Source: RPQJ01 sp963778185
GTDB taxonomy: Bacteria > Pseudomonadota > Gammaproteobacteria > Steroidobacterales > Steroidobacteraceae
Direction: 5' to 3'
NCBI GenBank assembly: GCA_963778185.1
Contig: CAVZTF010000003.1
Span: 744,001 to 808,000 of the forward strand
DNA: 64,000 bases
The position numbers and the translations under genes were made by a program. This document shows, one piece after another, positions 30,667-38,838 of the stretch; the stretch's first letter is position 1; each line of letters begins with the position of its first letter. The notes beneath the pieces were generated by a model that saw only the letters and a list, made by a program, of their open reading frames with translations, made no database searches and was not told the origin of the DNA.

Positions 30667-31893
30667 TCACGCCCAGCGGCGGAAGACGAGCGACGTGTTG
30701 ACGCCGCCGAAGGCGAAGTTATTGCTCATCAAGTACTCGACGTCGAGTTCGCGACCGCTGCCCGTCAGGTAGTCGAGCTCGCCGCACCGCGGGTCGACGT
30801 CGTTCAGGTTGACGGTGGGCGCGAACCAGCCGCGGCGCATCATCTCGATGCTGAACCACGCTTCCAGTGCGCCACACGCGCCGAGCGTGTGCCCCAGGTA
30901 GCTCTTCTGCGAGCTGATCGGCATCCGGGCGCCGAACAGGGCGGAGGTCGCGCGCGACTCGGCGATGTCGCCGTGCTCCGTCGCGGTGCCGTGGCCGTTG
31001 ACGTAGCCGATCTCGGACGCCGGCAGACCCGCGTCGGCGAGCGCGAGCTCCATGACGACGCGCATCGTCTCCTGCTCCGGCCGGGTCACGTGCGTGCCGT
31101 CCGAATTCGTGCCGAAGCCGACGATTTCGGCGAATATCCGCGCCCCGCGCGCACGCGCATGCTCCAGCTCCTCCAGCACCAGCATGCCCGCACCCTCGCC
31201 GATCACGAGGCCGTCCCGATCCCGGTCGTAGGGCTGCGGTGCGGTGGCCGGCGCGTCGTTGCGGCGGCTCGTCGCGTAGAGCATGTCGAACGCCATCGCC
31301 TCGCTCGGGCACAGCTCCTCGGCCCCGCCTCCCAGCATCATGGCCTGGCGGCCGTACTTGATCGCCTCGTACGCGTAGCCGATGCCCTGGCTGCCCGAGG
31401 TACAGGCGCTCGAGGTCGGGATGATGCGTCCCTTGAGGCCGAGGAAGATGCCGACGTTGGCGGCCGTCGTGTGCGGCATCATCCGCACGTAGGAATTCGC
31501 GTTCAGGGACGGCGAATCGCCCGTGATCAGCATCGTGGCGAAGTCCTTGATGTCCGCCGTGCTGCCGGTCGAGGAGCCGCAGGCCACGCCCATCGACCCG
31601 CTGCGAATTTCGAGGTCGTCCCGCAACCCCGCCTGCTCGAGCGCGAGCTCGGCGGCCCTCACCGCCATCTGCGACACCCGTCCCATGCTGCGCAGCTGCT
31701 TGCGGGTCCAGGCGGCAGGGGGCGCGAAATCGTCGATCGGCGCGGCGATGCGGGTATTGAGGTCGCGATAGATTTCCCATTCCGGCATGTAGCGCACGCA
31801 ATTGCGTCCGGCACGCAGGCCAGCCTCGACCTCCGGCCACCCCGCGCCAAGCGCGCTGACGCCACCCATGCCCGTGACCACCACTCTTCGCAT
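30667..31893 (-). CDS. Beta-ketoacyl-ACP synthase (second KS, ApeR/FabF-like)
   Basis: 408 aa from ATG 31893 (MRRVVVTGMGGVSALG), overlapping the KR stop by one base (TGATG); an ATG six bases upstream is also in frame. Full KS triad: Cys in SSACTSGSQG (about 160), His in VNGHGTATEHGD (about 295), His in KSYLGHTLGACGA (about 330), and NNFAFGGVNTS at the end. It is FabF-like and may prime or extend the chain, as the second KS of APE systems. Last gene of the long leftward operon. Confidence 0.9.
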   Translation of the reverse strand: MRRVVVTGMGGVSALGAGWPEVEAGLRAGRNCVRYMPEWEIYRDLNTRIAAPIDDFAPPAAWTRKQLRSMGRVSQMAVRAAELALEQAGLRDDLEIRSGSMGVACGSSTGSTADIKDFATMLITGDSPSLNANSYVRMMPHTTAANVGIFLGLKGRIIPTSSACTSGSQGIGYAYEAIKYGRQAMMLGGGAEELCPSEAMAFDMLYATSRRNDAPATAPQPYDRDRDGLVIGEGAGMLVLEELEHARARGARIFAEIVGFGTNSDGTHVTRPEQETMRVVMELALADAGLPASEIGYVNGHGTATEHGDIAESRATSALFGARMPISSQKSYLGHTLGACGALEAWFSIEMMRRGWFAPTVNLNDVDPRCGELDYLTGSGRELDVEYLMSNNFAFGGVNTSLVFRRWA

Positions 31894-32621
31894 CAGCATA
31901 GCCCGCCATTTACAGCGATGACCTGCCGGGTGACGTAGGACGCGTCCGGCGACAACAGGAAAGAAACGACCGCCGCCACCTCGGCCGGCGTGCCCATGCG
32001 GCCGGCCGGCACTGCCTTGAGAATTTCCTCGACCGGCACGCTCCCGTCCACCATTCCGGTGTCGATGAGTCCGGGTGCGACGCAGTTCACGGTGATGCGC
32101 CGCGTGGCGAGTTCGACCGCCAGCGCCTTGGTCGCGCCGATGATCCCGGCTTTCGCGGCACTGTAATTCGTCTGGCCGCGGTTGCCCATGATTCCCGACA
32201 CCGACGACACGGTCACGATGCGGCCGGGTGCGCGACGCCTGACCATCGCCATGACGACCGGATGCAGCACGTTATAGAACGCGTCCAGGTTGCCGTGCAC
32301 GACCGAGTCCCACGCCTCGGGCTCCATGGCGGGAAACGCCGCGTCGTGGGTCAGGCCCGCATTGCACACGACTGCGTAGTAGGCGCCGTGCTGCTCGATG
32401 TCGGCGGTGATGACCGCCGCGGCAGTCGCGCGATCGGCGACGTCGAACTGCAGCACGCGGCTATCGCGTCCCAGCGCCCGCACCTGCCCCGCCACCTCGC
32501 GGGCCTCGTCGATCCTCGCACGGCAGTGGACGACCACGTCGTGGCCGTCCGCGGCGGCGCGCAGCGCGATCGCGCGGCCAATGCCGCGGCTCGAACCCGT
32601 GACCAGCACCGCATCGCTCAC
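31893..32621 (-). CDS. 3-oxoacyl-ACP reductase (FabG/ApeQ-like)
   Basis: 242 aa from GTG 32621 (GTGA overlap with the dehydratase stop). Classical SDR: LVTGSSRGIGRAI, CNAG motif (VVCNAGLTHD), Ser in VSSVSGIMGNRG, and catalytic YSAAKAG (Tyr/Lys), with PGLIDTGM downstream. It reduces the 3-oxo intermediate with NADPH before dehydration. Part of the leftward pigment operon, directly before the second KS. Confidence 0.9.
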   Translation of the reverse strand: MSDAVLVTGSSRGIGRAIALRAAADGHDVVVHCRARIDEAREVAGQVRALGRDSRVLQFDVADRATAAAVITADIEQHGAYYAVVCNAGLTHDAAFPAMEPEAWDSVVHGNLDAFYNVLHPVVMAMVRRRAPGRIVTVSSVSGIMGNRGQTNYSAAKAGIIGATKALAVELATRRITVNCVAPGLIDTGMVDGSVPVEEILKAVPAGRMGTPAEVAAVVSFLLSPDASYVTRQVIAVNGGLC

Positions 32622-33094
32622 GGCGCTGGCTCCTGCAGCAAGTCCCGCACGTCGTCGGGCTCGAAGACCGTCAGCATGCCTTCCGCCACCACGGTTCCAC
32701 CGTCGGACAGCCAGCAATCGAACACGGCCATGCCCTGCCCGTCGCGGGTCGACTCGACGACCCGTGCGACCAGCCGGGTGCCGGCCGCGAAGCGATCGAC
32801 GTTGCAGCGGTAGCTGCGCGCGCCCAGCAGCAGGCCGATGCGCGGCGCCTCGCCGGGGCGGTCGCCAACCACCGTCGCGTAGGCGGAGACGGCCTGCGCC
32901 ATGATCTCCATTCCGACCCAGGGCATCAGGCTGCCGTCCGACTCGCTGAACGCCGTGCCTGCATGCACCGTGAACTCGGCCTCGAGCTGTCCCGGCTTGC
33001 GCGAAAGCAGCGCGTCCAGCAAGCGGGCGTCACCGGCGTGCGGCAACAGGGTCGCGATATCGGGCATTGGCGGCTCGGCCGGCACCCTCGTCAT
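32618..33094 (-). CDS. Hotdog 3-hydroxyacyl-ACP dehydratase, ApeP-like (second copy)
   Basis: 158 aa from ATG 33094, one base after the flavoprotein stop. The FabZ-type His is in LLPHAGDARLLDAL and the Glu in MPWVGMEIMAQAVSAYA, the latter block typical of ApeP. It is closer to canonical ApeP than the copy at 24722. It should alternate with KR and KS in polyene synthesis. The frame continues upstream but inside the flavoprotein gene. Confidence 0.84.
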   Translation of the reverse strand: MTRVPAEPPMPDIATLLPHAGDARLLDALLSRKPGQLEAEFTVHAGTAFSESDGSLMPWVGMEIMAQAVSAYATVVGDRPGEAPRIGLLLGARSYRCNVDRFAAGTRLVARVVESTRDGQGMAVFDCWLSDGGTVVAEGMLTVFEPDDVRDLLQEPAP

Positions 33095-33095
33095 T

Positions 33096-34325
33096 TCATC
33101 CGTCCACGAGCCGGGACAATGCCTCCAGGCGGCGCTCCGGCTCGACGACAAACGGGTTCGATTCGTCCCACGCATAGCCGGCGAGGATCGAGCAGATCAT
33201 GCGGCGCACCGTGGCGGACTTGTGCTCCGCGAAGATGATCCGCTGGAACCGCCCGTCGTACCAGGCCGTGACGTACGCGCGAAAGGTATCGACGCCGCGC
33301 TTCAGGGGCCGCGCGAAATCAAGCTCCCAGTCGACCGCATCTCCCGCCAGCTCGCGCCCCAGCGCCGCCGCCGCCATGCTCGCCGAGCGCATCGCGATCG
33401 TGACGCCGGACGAAAAAACCGGGTCGAGGAATTCCGCCGCGTTGCCGAGCAGGGCGAACCCCGGACCGTGCATCGACGTCACGTTCGCCGAATATCCGCC
33501 GAGCGTGCGGACGGGTGTGTCCCACGTCGCCTGCGCAAGCAAACCGGCCAGCCCGGGATCTTCCGCCACGAGGCGCGTGAGGCGCTCCTCGGGGGAATCG
33601 GGGTAGCGCGCTAGGAACTCGGACGTCGCCACGACGCCGAGCGAGGAACGGCCGCCCGCGAACGGGATCAGCCAGTACCAGACGTCCTGGTGCACGGGGT
33701 GCACGGTGACGCGGATCTTGTTGCGGTCGAAGCCGCCCGCCGGGATACCGTCGGCGACGTGCGTGAAACAGGCGCTGCGGACCGGGAACGACGAGGGCGT
33801 CTCCAGCTCGAGCAGGCGCGGCAGCGTCCGTCCGAATCCGCTCGCGTCGAGCACGAAGCGGCTCTCGATTTCGCGCACTGCGCCGTCGGGATCGCGGCTC
33901 GTCAGACGCGGCCGCGCACCGCCGAAATCCACCGCCGTGATCTCGCGCTCGTAGCGGATCTCGACGCCCTGGCGCTCGGCTTCGTCGGCCAGCAGCTTGT
34001 CGAACTGGGCACGCGGTACCTGGAAGGTGGAGTCGCGCCCGACGGACGACTTGTCGCCGAAGTCGAAGTCCGCATACGAATCGCCACGGGCGAAGGCCGC
34101 ACCGTTCTTGTACTGGAAGCCCGCCGCCTCCACGGCTTCCATCATGCCGGCCTCGGCGGCGAAGTCGAGGCAGTGAGCGAGCAGGCTCTCGCCGATGGAG
34201 AAGCGCGGGAAGCGCTGCCGCTCGAGCACCAGCACGTCGTGCCCGCGGCGGCGCAGCAGGGCCGATGCGATCGACCCCGAGGGTCCGGCGCCGATCACCA
34301 CGACTTCGCGACGTTCAACCTGCAT
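33096..34325 (-). CDS. FAD-dependent oxidoreductase, halogenase-like, of the pigment cluster
   Basis: 409 aa from ATG 34325 (MQVERREVVVIGAGPSGS), overlapping the thioesterase stop by one base. N-terminal dinucleotide-binding GAGPSG, RFSIGES after the first helix pair, and VWYWLIPFAGG near residue 215, which fits the WxWxIP motif of flavin-dependent halogenases; a GNAAEFLDPVFSSG flavin motif follows near 290. Xanthomonadins are brominated aryl polyenes, so ring or chain halogenation is conceivable. Many APE clusters have a similar flavoprotein of unproven function, so oxidation or reduction is equally possible. Confidence 0.75.
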   Translation of the reverse strand: MQVERREVVVIGAGPSGSIASALLRRRGHDVLVLERQRFPRFSIGESLLAHCLDFAAEAGMMEAVEAAGFQYKNGAAFARGDSYADFDFGDKSSVGRDSTFQVPRAQFDKLLADEAERQGVEIRYEREITAVDFGGARPRLTSRDPDGAVREIESRFVLDASGFGRTLPRLLELETPSSFPVRSACFTHVADGIPAGGFDRNKIRVTVHPVHQDVWYWLIPFAGGRSSLGVVATSEFLARYPDSPEERLTRLVAEDPGLAGLLAQATWDTPVRTLGGYSANVTSMHGPGFALLGNAAEFLDPVFSSGVTIAMRSASMAAAALGRELAGDAVDWELDFARPLKRGVDTFRAYVTAWYDGRFQRIIFAEHKSATVRRMICSILAGYAWDESNPFVVEPERRLEALSRLVDG

Positions 34326-34756
34326 CAACCCTCTCCCAATGCCGTACGCACGCGCTCGAGCAACGGCTCGGGCGACACGAACTGCAGCTCGCCGGTGGAC
34401 ATGGCCACCGCGACCTGCACGGTCATCGCGCGCGCGACGCGATCACCCGTGCCCACGTTCGTGACCAGGTAATTGACGGTCAACCTGTTCTCCCATTCGA
34501 CGAGCGACGCGCGCACCCGCAGCCTGTCGCCGAAGCTGCTGTGCTTCAGGTACCTGGCCTGCAACTCGACCACCGGCCAGCCGAAACCCGAGGCCAGCAT
34601 CGCCTCCAGCCCGAAGCCGATCCTCTCCATCAGCGCCCAGCGTGCGTTCTCGAAGTACTTGACGTAGTGGCCGTGCCACACGACCTGCACCAGGTCCACG
34701 TCGTGGAACGGCACGGTGAGCTCGATCTCGGTCGGCAGCACACCGGCCTTACGCAT
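34325..34756 (-). CDS. 4HBT-type thioesterase (ApeK-like)
   Basis: 143 aa from ATG 34756, overlapping the acyltransferase stop by eight bases. Hotdog thioesterase with the signature PFHDVDLVQVVWHGHYVKYFENAR split around the catalytic Asp (FHDVDL), typical of the YbgC/4HBT family. In APE clusters ApeK probably clears or releases acyl-ACP species. Frames reaching further upstream overlap the acyltransferase and lack similarity. Confidence 0.85.
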   Translation of the reverse strand: MRKAGVLPTEIELTVPFHDVDLVQVVWHGHYVKYFENARWALMERIGFGLEAMLASGFGWPVVELQARYLKHSSFGDRLRVRASLVEWENRLTVNYLVTNVGTGDRVARAMTVQVAVAMSTGELQFVSPEPLLERVRTALGEG

Positions 34757-35720
34757 CGCGGGCACTGCCATCCGCGCCTGGCTGCACCGCTGGCGACCAG
34801 AACGGGTAGAAATTGAACCACTGCAGCGGCGCGAGCGCGAGGTAATGCTCGAGGCGCCGGGCGAACCGGCTCGCCTGTTCAGCGATGACTCGATCCCGGT
34901 CCTGCCGGTGCCAGGCAATCCTGTCGGCGAAGCGCTCGACGTAGATGTGATTCCGCGACCCGCGCCGCAGGCAGAACATCAGGTACACGGGGCACGCGAG
35001 CAGCGAGGCGAGCACGTAGGGCCCGATCGGCAGCGGCGCTGGAGACCCGAGCAGGTCCGTCGTTACGGTACGCCCGCCGTGCACCGGCACCCGATCCGCG
35101 GCGATCACCACCCACTCTCCCCGCTCGACGCATTCGCGCAACGCGAGCGCAGTTGCGGCGTCCAGCTCGGTCACCTGCCAGAGCTGGAAGCCGCCCGCGC
35201 CCGCCTCGGCGAGCAGCCGGTTGATCTTCTCCGCGTGGCGCGTGTGCACCAGCGCGTTGATCTTCACCCGGCGTCCCCGGCTACCGAGCGCCCGGCACAC
35301 CTCGATGTTGCCGAGGTGCGAGGCGAGGATGAGCGCGCCGCGGCCACTGTTCATCAACGCCTCGTATTGCGCCGGATTGCCGAAGACGACGTCCTCGCGC
35401 CCGAGCCGGCCCGTCCACGCGTCGAATTTATCCAGGATGGAGTCGGCAAACGCGGCGAAATGCCGGTATGCCCCGCGCAGGTCGGTACGCACGCCGGACG
35501 CGGGCCACACGCGCTCGACTCGGCGCAGGTAATCGAGAGACGCCTCGCGTGCCCGGTGACCGGAGACCAGGAAGTACAGCGCGACGAGGCGCGCGACGGG
35601 CACGAGCAGCACGCGAGGCAGCGCCTTGATGCCGAGGAGCATCAACCGCATCGGGGCCAGGGAGCCCCGTTCGTCGTGGGCTGCCCAGCCGTGCTGGGCC
35701 GGGACCTCTCCGCTCTTCAT
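34749..35720 (-). CDS. LpxL/HtrB-like lipid acyltransferase of the pigment cluster
   Basis: 323 aa from ATG 35720 (ATGA overlap with the glycosyltransferase). Hydrophobic N-terminal segment (RVLLVPVARLVALYFLV, about residues 30-50), then the LpxL-family HxxxxD/E-type motif in ILASHLGNIEVCRAL (about 125-140), VVIAADRVPVHGG (about 210) and PVYLMFCLRRG (about 240). It probably attaches a fatty acid or the polyene acyl group to a lipid anchor at the inner membrane. A long frame further upstream is antisense-type noise inside the glycosyltransferase gene. Confidence 0.82.
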   Translation of the reverse strand: MKSGEVPAQHGWAAHDERGSLAPMRLMLLGIKALPRVLLVPVARLVALYFLVSGHRAREASLDYLRRVERVWPASGVRTDLRGAYRHFAAFADSILDKFDAWTGRLGREDVVFGNPAQYEALMNSGRGALILASHLGNIEVCRALGSRGRRVKINALVHTRHAEKINRLLAEAGAGGFQLWQVTELDAATALALRECVERGEWVVIAADRVPVHGGRTVTTDLLGSPAPLPIGPYVLASLLACPVYLMFCLRRGSRNHIYVERFADRIAWHRQDRDRVIAEQASRFARRLEHYLALAPLQWFNFYPFWSPAVQPGADGSARDA

Positions 35721-36451
35721 GTCAACTTTCGCCAGAGAATCATGGGCAGGCGCCCAAGCATGCCGAAGAACAGGCGCGTGTGCATGCCCGTGATGCGCAG
35801 GTTGTCGCGCCACAAGCGGAAATGCGACACGCCGTCCGCCGGATAGCTCACGCGGGTATCCAGCCAGCGCATCGGCTGGCCGGCCCAGTGCAGGCGCACC
35901 AGCACCTCGATGTCGAATGCCATGAACGAGCCGATGTGGACCGAGTCCAGCAAGCGGATCATCGGCTCCAGGGGATAGACGCGGTAGCCGCACATGCTGT
36001 CCGGGATGTCGAACGAAAGGGTGTTGAGCCACACCATCACGTGCGTCAGGTAGCGCCCGTAGTGCCGGGATGCCGGCACGCGGTCGTCGAAGACCGGCCG
36101 GCCGCACACCAGGCTCTGCGGCTGTCGGCGGGCCTCTTCGAGGAATCTCGCTGCGTCCGACAGATCGTGCTGCCCGTCGGCATCGACCTGCAGCGCGTGT
36201 GTGCACCCGGCGGCCTGCGCGGCACGCAGCCCCGCGGCGACCGCGGCGCCCTTCCCGGAGTTCGTCGGCAGGCGGATCAGCGAGACCCCGGGATCCAGAC
36301 TCGCGATCCGGTCGAGTTCGCGCGAGCATGCAGGGCCCGAGCCGTCGTCCACCAGTATGCAAGCGAGGCCCACCTTCCTCAGGCCGTCCACCACCGCGGC
36401 GACGGCCCGTTCGTGATCGAAGACCGGGATGACGGCGCAGGGATCAAACAT
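35717..36451 (-). CDS. Family 2 glycosyltransferase of the pigment cluster
   Basis: 244 aa, GT-A fold: AVIPVFDHERAVAAVV, CILVDDGSG (nucleotide-binding Asp), LPTNSGKGAAVAAGLR, and the metal-binding ALQVDADGQHD around residue 90. It resembles DPM1/DPG-synthase-like GT2 proteins found in APE clusters; with the neighbouring acyltransferase it may build the glycolipid to which the aryl polyene is esterified. Donor and acceptor cannot be told from sequence. It overlaps the upstream gene by eight bases. Confidence 0.85.
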   Translation of the reverse strand: MFDPCAVIPVFDHERAVAAVVDGLRKVGLACILVDDGSGPACSRELDRIASLDPGVSLIRLPTNSGKGAAVAAGLRAAQAAGCTHALQVDADGQHDLSDAARFLEEARRQPQSLVCGRPVFDDRVPASRHYGRYLTHVMVWLNTLSFDIPDSMCGYRVYPLEPMIRLLDSVHIGSFMAFDIEVLVRLHWAGQPMRWLDTRVSYPADGVSHFRLWRDNLRITGMHTRLFFGMLGRLPMILWRKLT

Positions 36452-37067
36452 TCCGGGCGTCGAAGGCGACGCGCCCGAGCGTGCATTCGCGGGCGTCGCG
36501 GGCGTATGAAAAACACAGGGTCGAGTCGGGCGCGGACCAGGTGAGCGTGAGGTGCAGCCGGTCGGCCGGCTGGACGATGCGCCGGAACTTCACGCCGGCC
36601 AGGCTCCGGAACCGCCCCACCGGGAAGTGCCGCCCAGCATAGGCGATGGCCCAAGCGACCTGCTCCACGCCCGGCACGATCGGGACGGACGGGAAGTGGC
36701 CCCGGCAGGCGGCCAGCTCGAGCGGCACGCGCAAGTCGTAGTGCACCCGGCCCTCGTGATCGGCCGAGGTCGACTCGACCTGCGGTGAGCGCGGCAACCG
36801 CTCCATCGCCCGCTGCGCCACTGCCGCAGGATCGGCAGTCTCCAGCAGGTGCCATTCCGACGGCAGCACCAGGGGAGGATTCTCGAGGGCGAGGTGTTCG
36901 GCCCAGGCGACGGCGAGACCGAGACGCCCCGAGCGCCGGTACGCCTGGAGCCCCTGCGCCGATGGAACGACGACCAGGACGAGCGAACCGTCGATCGAGG
37001 GGACTTCGGCTGCGGCCGCGACCGTGGGATGGTCACTCAACGCAGCGACGGCCGAGCGCCCGGTCAC
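36444..37067 (-). CDS. ApeI-like hotdog dehydratase with an extra N-terminal domain resembling a ligase tail
   Basis: 207 aa from GTG 37067 (GTGA overlap with the ACP stop). Residues about 105-205 form a hotdog with CRGHFPSVPIVPGVEQVAWA and GVKFRRIVQPAD, the ApeI type with active-site His. Residues 1-100 (AALSDHPTVAAAAEVPSIDG, then VLPSEWHLLETAD) look like the C-terminal subdomain of an adenylate-forming ligase, but the catalytic Lys motif expected near LPRxxxGK is replaced by ADPAAVAQRAMERLPRS. I infer a relic of a ligase-dehydratase fusion; the active ligase is at 27574-28920. Confidence 0.78.
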   Translation of the reverse strand: MTGRSAVAALSDHPTVAAAAEVPSIDGSLVLVVVPSAQGLQAYRRSGRLGLAVAWAEHLALENPPLVLPSEWHLLETADPAAVAQRAMERLPRSPQVESTSADHEGRVHYDLRVPLELAACRGHFPSVPIVPGVEQVAWAIAYAGRHFPVGRFRSLAGVKFRRIVQPADRLHLTLTWSAPDSTLCFSYARDARECTLGRVAFDARNV

Positions 37068-37315
37068 GACGCGAGGATGACCCGATGCACCGCCTCGACG
37101 AGGTCGTTGACCGTACGAACGGCACGGAAATCCTCGGCGGCGATCTTCAGCCCGGTTTCGCGCCGCAGCCGGTCCATGAGGTCCACGGCGTCGATGCTGT
37201 CGATCTCGAGGTCGCGGTAGAGGTTCGCGTCCGGCGTGACCCGGGCGGCGTCGATCTCGAACAACTCGGTCAATGCTGCGCGAATGCGCCCAAGGATTTC
37301 ATCCTTGTCCATCAT
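37064..37315 (-). CDS. Acyl carrier protein (second copy)
   Basis: 83 aa from ATG 37315 (MMDKDEILGRIR); a longer frame to 37339 adds only a few residues. The phosphopantetheine site is LEIDSIDAVDLMDRL with Ser about residue 38. More FabC/AcpP-like than the first ACP. APE systems characteristically have two ACPs (ApeE/ApeF). Sits between the acyltransferase (40-bp gap) and the ApeI-like gene. Confidence 0.92.
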   Translation of the reverse strand: MMDKDEILGRIRAALTELFEIDAARVTPDANLYRDLEIDSIDAVDLMDRLRRETGLKIAAEDFRAVRTVNDLVEAVHRVILAS

Positions 37316-37355
37316 GCGACTCCGAACACCCCCAACCACGACCCGGAAGTATATT

Positions 37356-38195
37356 TCATGCGCCTTCGCTCGCGAGTTCCTTTTCGAAGACGCTGCGCAT
37401 CCGGTCGTTCAGCACGCGCGACGCCGCGGGAATCTGGCCGACGGCGCGGACGCAGTCCAGGTCGAGGTCCTCGCCCACGCGCAACGAGAAGTGCGGCCGC
37501 CGGTCCGGGATCCGGTACCACGGCTCAGCCTTCGTCAGTGTCGTCGGCGATACCCGGATGAAGACCGGAGTGACCGTCGTGGCGGCCTTCAGGGCGACGT
37601 TCGCGGCGCCGCGATGCAGGGACAGGGGCTCGCCGGGGCGGGTGCGGGTCCCCTCGGGAAACATGATCAGGCACTGCCCGCCCTCGAGCGCCTCGACCGC
37701 CGCCGCGACCATGCCCTCCGTCGACAGGTTGCTGCAATAGCCGGCGGAACTGACGGCGCCGCGAGTGAGCGGGTTGCGCCAGAGGCCGTGCTTGACCACG
37801 CAGCCGGCCCCCGGGGTAAACGCGATCAGGAACACCACGTCGATCAGGGACGGGTGGTTTGCCACGATGAGCTGGCGCGGCCGCCCCAGCCGCTCAACTC
37901 CCACGAACTCGTAGGAGAGCACGCCCATCGTTCGCATGAACTCGATGAAGAGCCGCATCGCCGAGCCGATGAGCCGTCGCGCTCGCGCACGCTGCTGCGC
38001 GGGTTCCCCGGGCAACAACCGCAGCGCCGGGAACACCAGTCCACCGAGGAGGATCGCGCCCAGTCCGAACAGGAAGAACGAGGCTCCGGTGCCGAGGAGA
38101 CGACCGTAGTAGGCATCCCGCCGCCGATCACTTTGGATTCCGGCCACTCGAGTGGTCACAATTGTCCGTCCATGCCCGGATCCCAGGGTCTCCAA
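37356..38195 (-). CDS. PlsC-like 1-acylglycerol-phosphate acyltransferase family protein
   Basis: Up to 279 aa. A hydrophobic segment (ASFFLFGLGAILLGGLVFPAL) is followed by the PlsC motifs NHPSLIDVVFL (HX4D, about residue 115) and FPEGTRTRPGE (about 185). In APE clusters such acyltransferases probably help build the lipid anchor. The start overlaps the divergent phosphopantetheinyl transferase gene by 24 bp; a GTG at 38159 would remove the overlap and is plausible. First gene of the 7.5-kb leftward operon. Confidence 0.85.
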   Translation of the reverse strand: METLGSGHGRTIVTTRVAGIQSDRRRDAYYGRLLGTGASFFLFGLGAILLGGLVFPALRLLPGEPAQQRARARRLIGSAMRLFIEFMRTMGVLSYEFVGVERLGRPRQLIVANHPSLIDVVFLIAFTPGAGCVVKHGLWRNPLTRGAVSSAGYCSNLSTEGMVAAAVEALEGGQCLIMFPEGTRTRPGEPLSLHRGAANVALKAATTVTPVFIRVSPTTLTKAEPWYRIPDRRPHFSLRVGEDLDLDCVRAVGQIPAASRVLNDRMRSVFEKELASEGA

Positions 38196-38834
38196 GCCGC
38201 TGCCACCAACGCCGTGAATCCATGTCAGCTCTGGTTTGCAACGCCGGCAGCGGCCTTGCTCGACCGTGACCCGGCACCGTCACGGCCTCGCACGCGCCGG
38301 CAGCGCGAACAGGCGGCCGTGCGCGCTCTGCTGCGCCACTGCGCCCCGGCGCCACACCAGGCCGTAAGCCTATCCCACTCCCACGGACACGTGGCGCTCG
38401 CGATGGCCGGCAGCGACGAGCAGATCGGCGTGGATCTGGAGTTCGTGCGCGCACGCGACGCAGCCGGCATCGCCGAACTTTCGTTCGATGCAGGCGAGTC
38501 CCGCTCGCTTGCCTCGCTGCCCCCCGCCGAGCGCCTGCCACACTTCTACGAACTGTGGACCTTGAAGGAAGCCAGTGCGAAAGCGCTGGAGCTCGACCTG
38601 CTCACCGCCTTGCGTCGCTGCCGGTTTCACCGGGAGGCGACGGGATGGCGGGGCGACCTGCCCACCGATCGACAGTGGTCGGCGGTGGTCTTTGCGCCGC
38701 GGCCTGAATTCAGGCTGGCGGCCGTTCGCCTGTCCGTCGACCCGGCGGCTGGCACACCGGCACTGCCCGCAACGCACGAGTGGCCGGAGCCGGCCTGCGC
38801 ACCCTGGGAAGTCATCGCGCGTTTCGCCGGATAG
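38172..38834 (+). CDS. 4'-phosphopantetheinyl transferase, Sfp/AcpT superfamily
   Basis: 220 aa from ATG 38172. The PPTase signatures are present: HSHGHVALAMA, IGVDLEFVRARD (Mg-binding Asp/Glu) near residue 90, and ELWTLKEASAKALE (W-KEA-K) near residue 130. It converts apo-ACP to holo-ACP and most likely serves the two pigment ACPs. Divergent from the leftward pigment operon and convergent with the carbonic anhydrase gene 4 bp away. Confidence 0.92.
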   Translation: MPGSQGLQAAATNAVNPCQLWFATPAAALLDRDPAPSRPRTRRQREQAAVRALLRHCAPAPHQAVSLSHSHGHVALAMAGSDEQIGVDLEFVRARDAAGIAELSFDAGESRSLASLPPAERLPHFYELWTLKEASAKALELDLLTALRRCRFHREATGWRGDLPTDRQWSAVVFAPRPEFRLAAVRLSVDPAAGTPALPATHEWPEPACAPWEVIARFAG

Positions 38835-38838
38835 GTGC

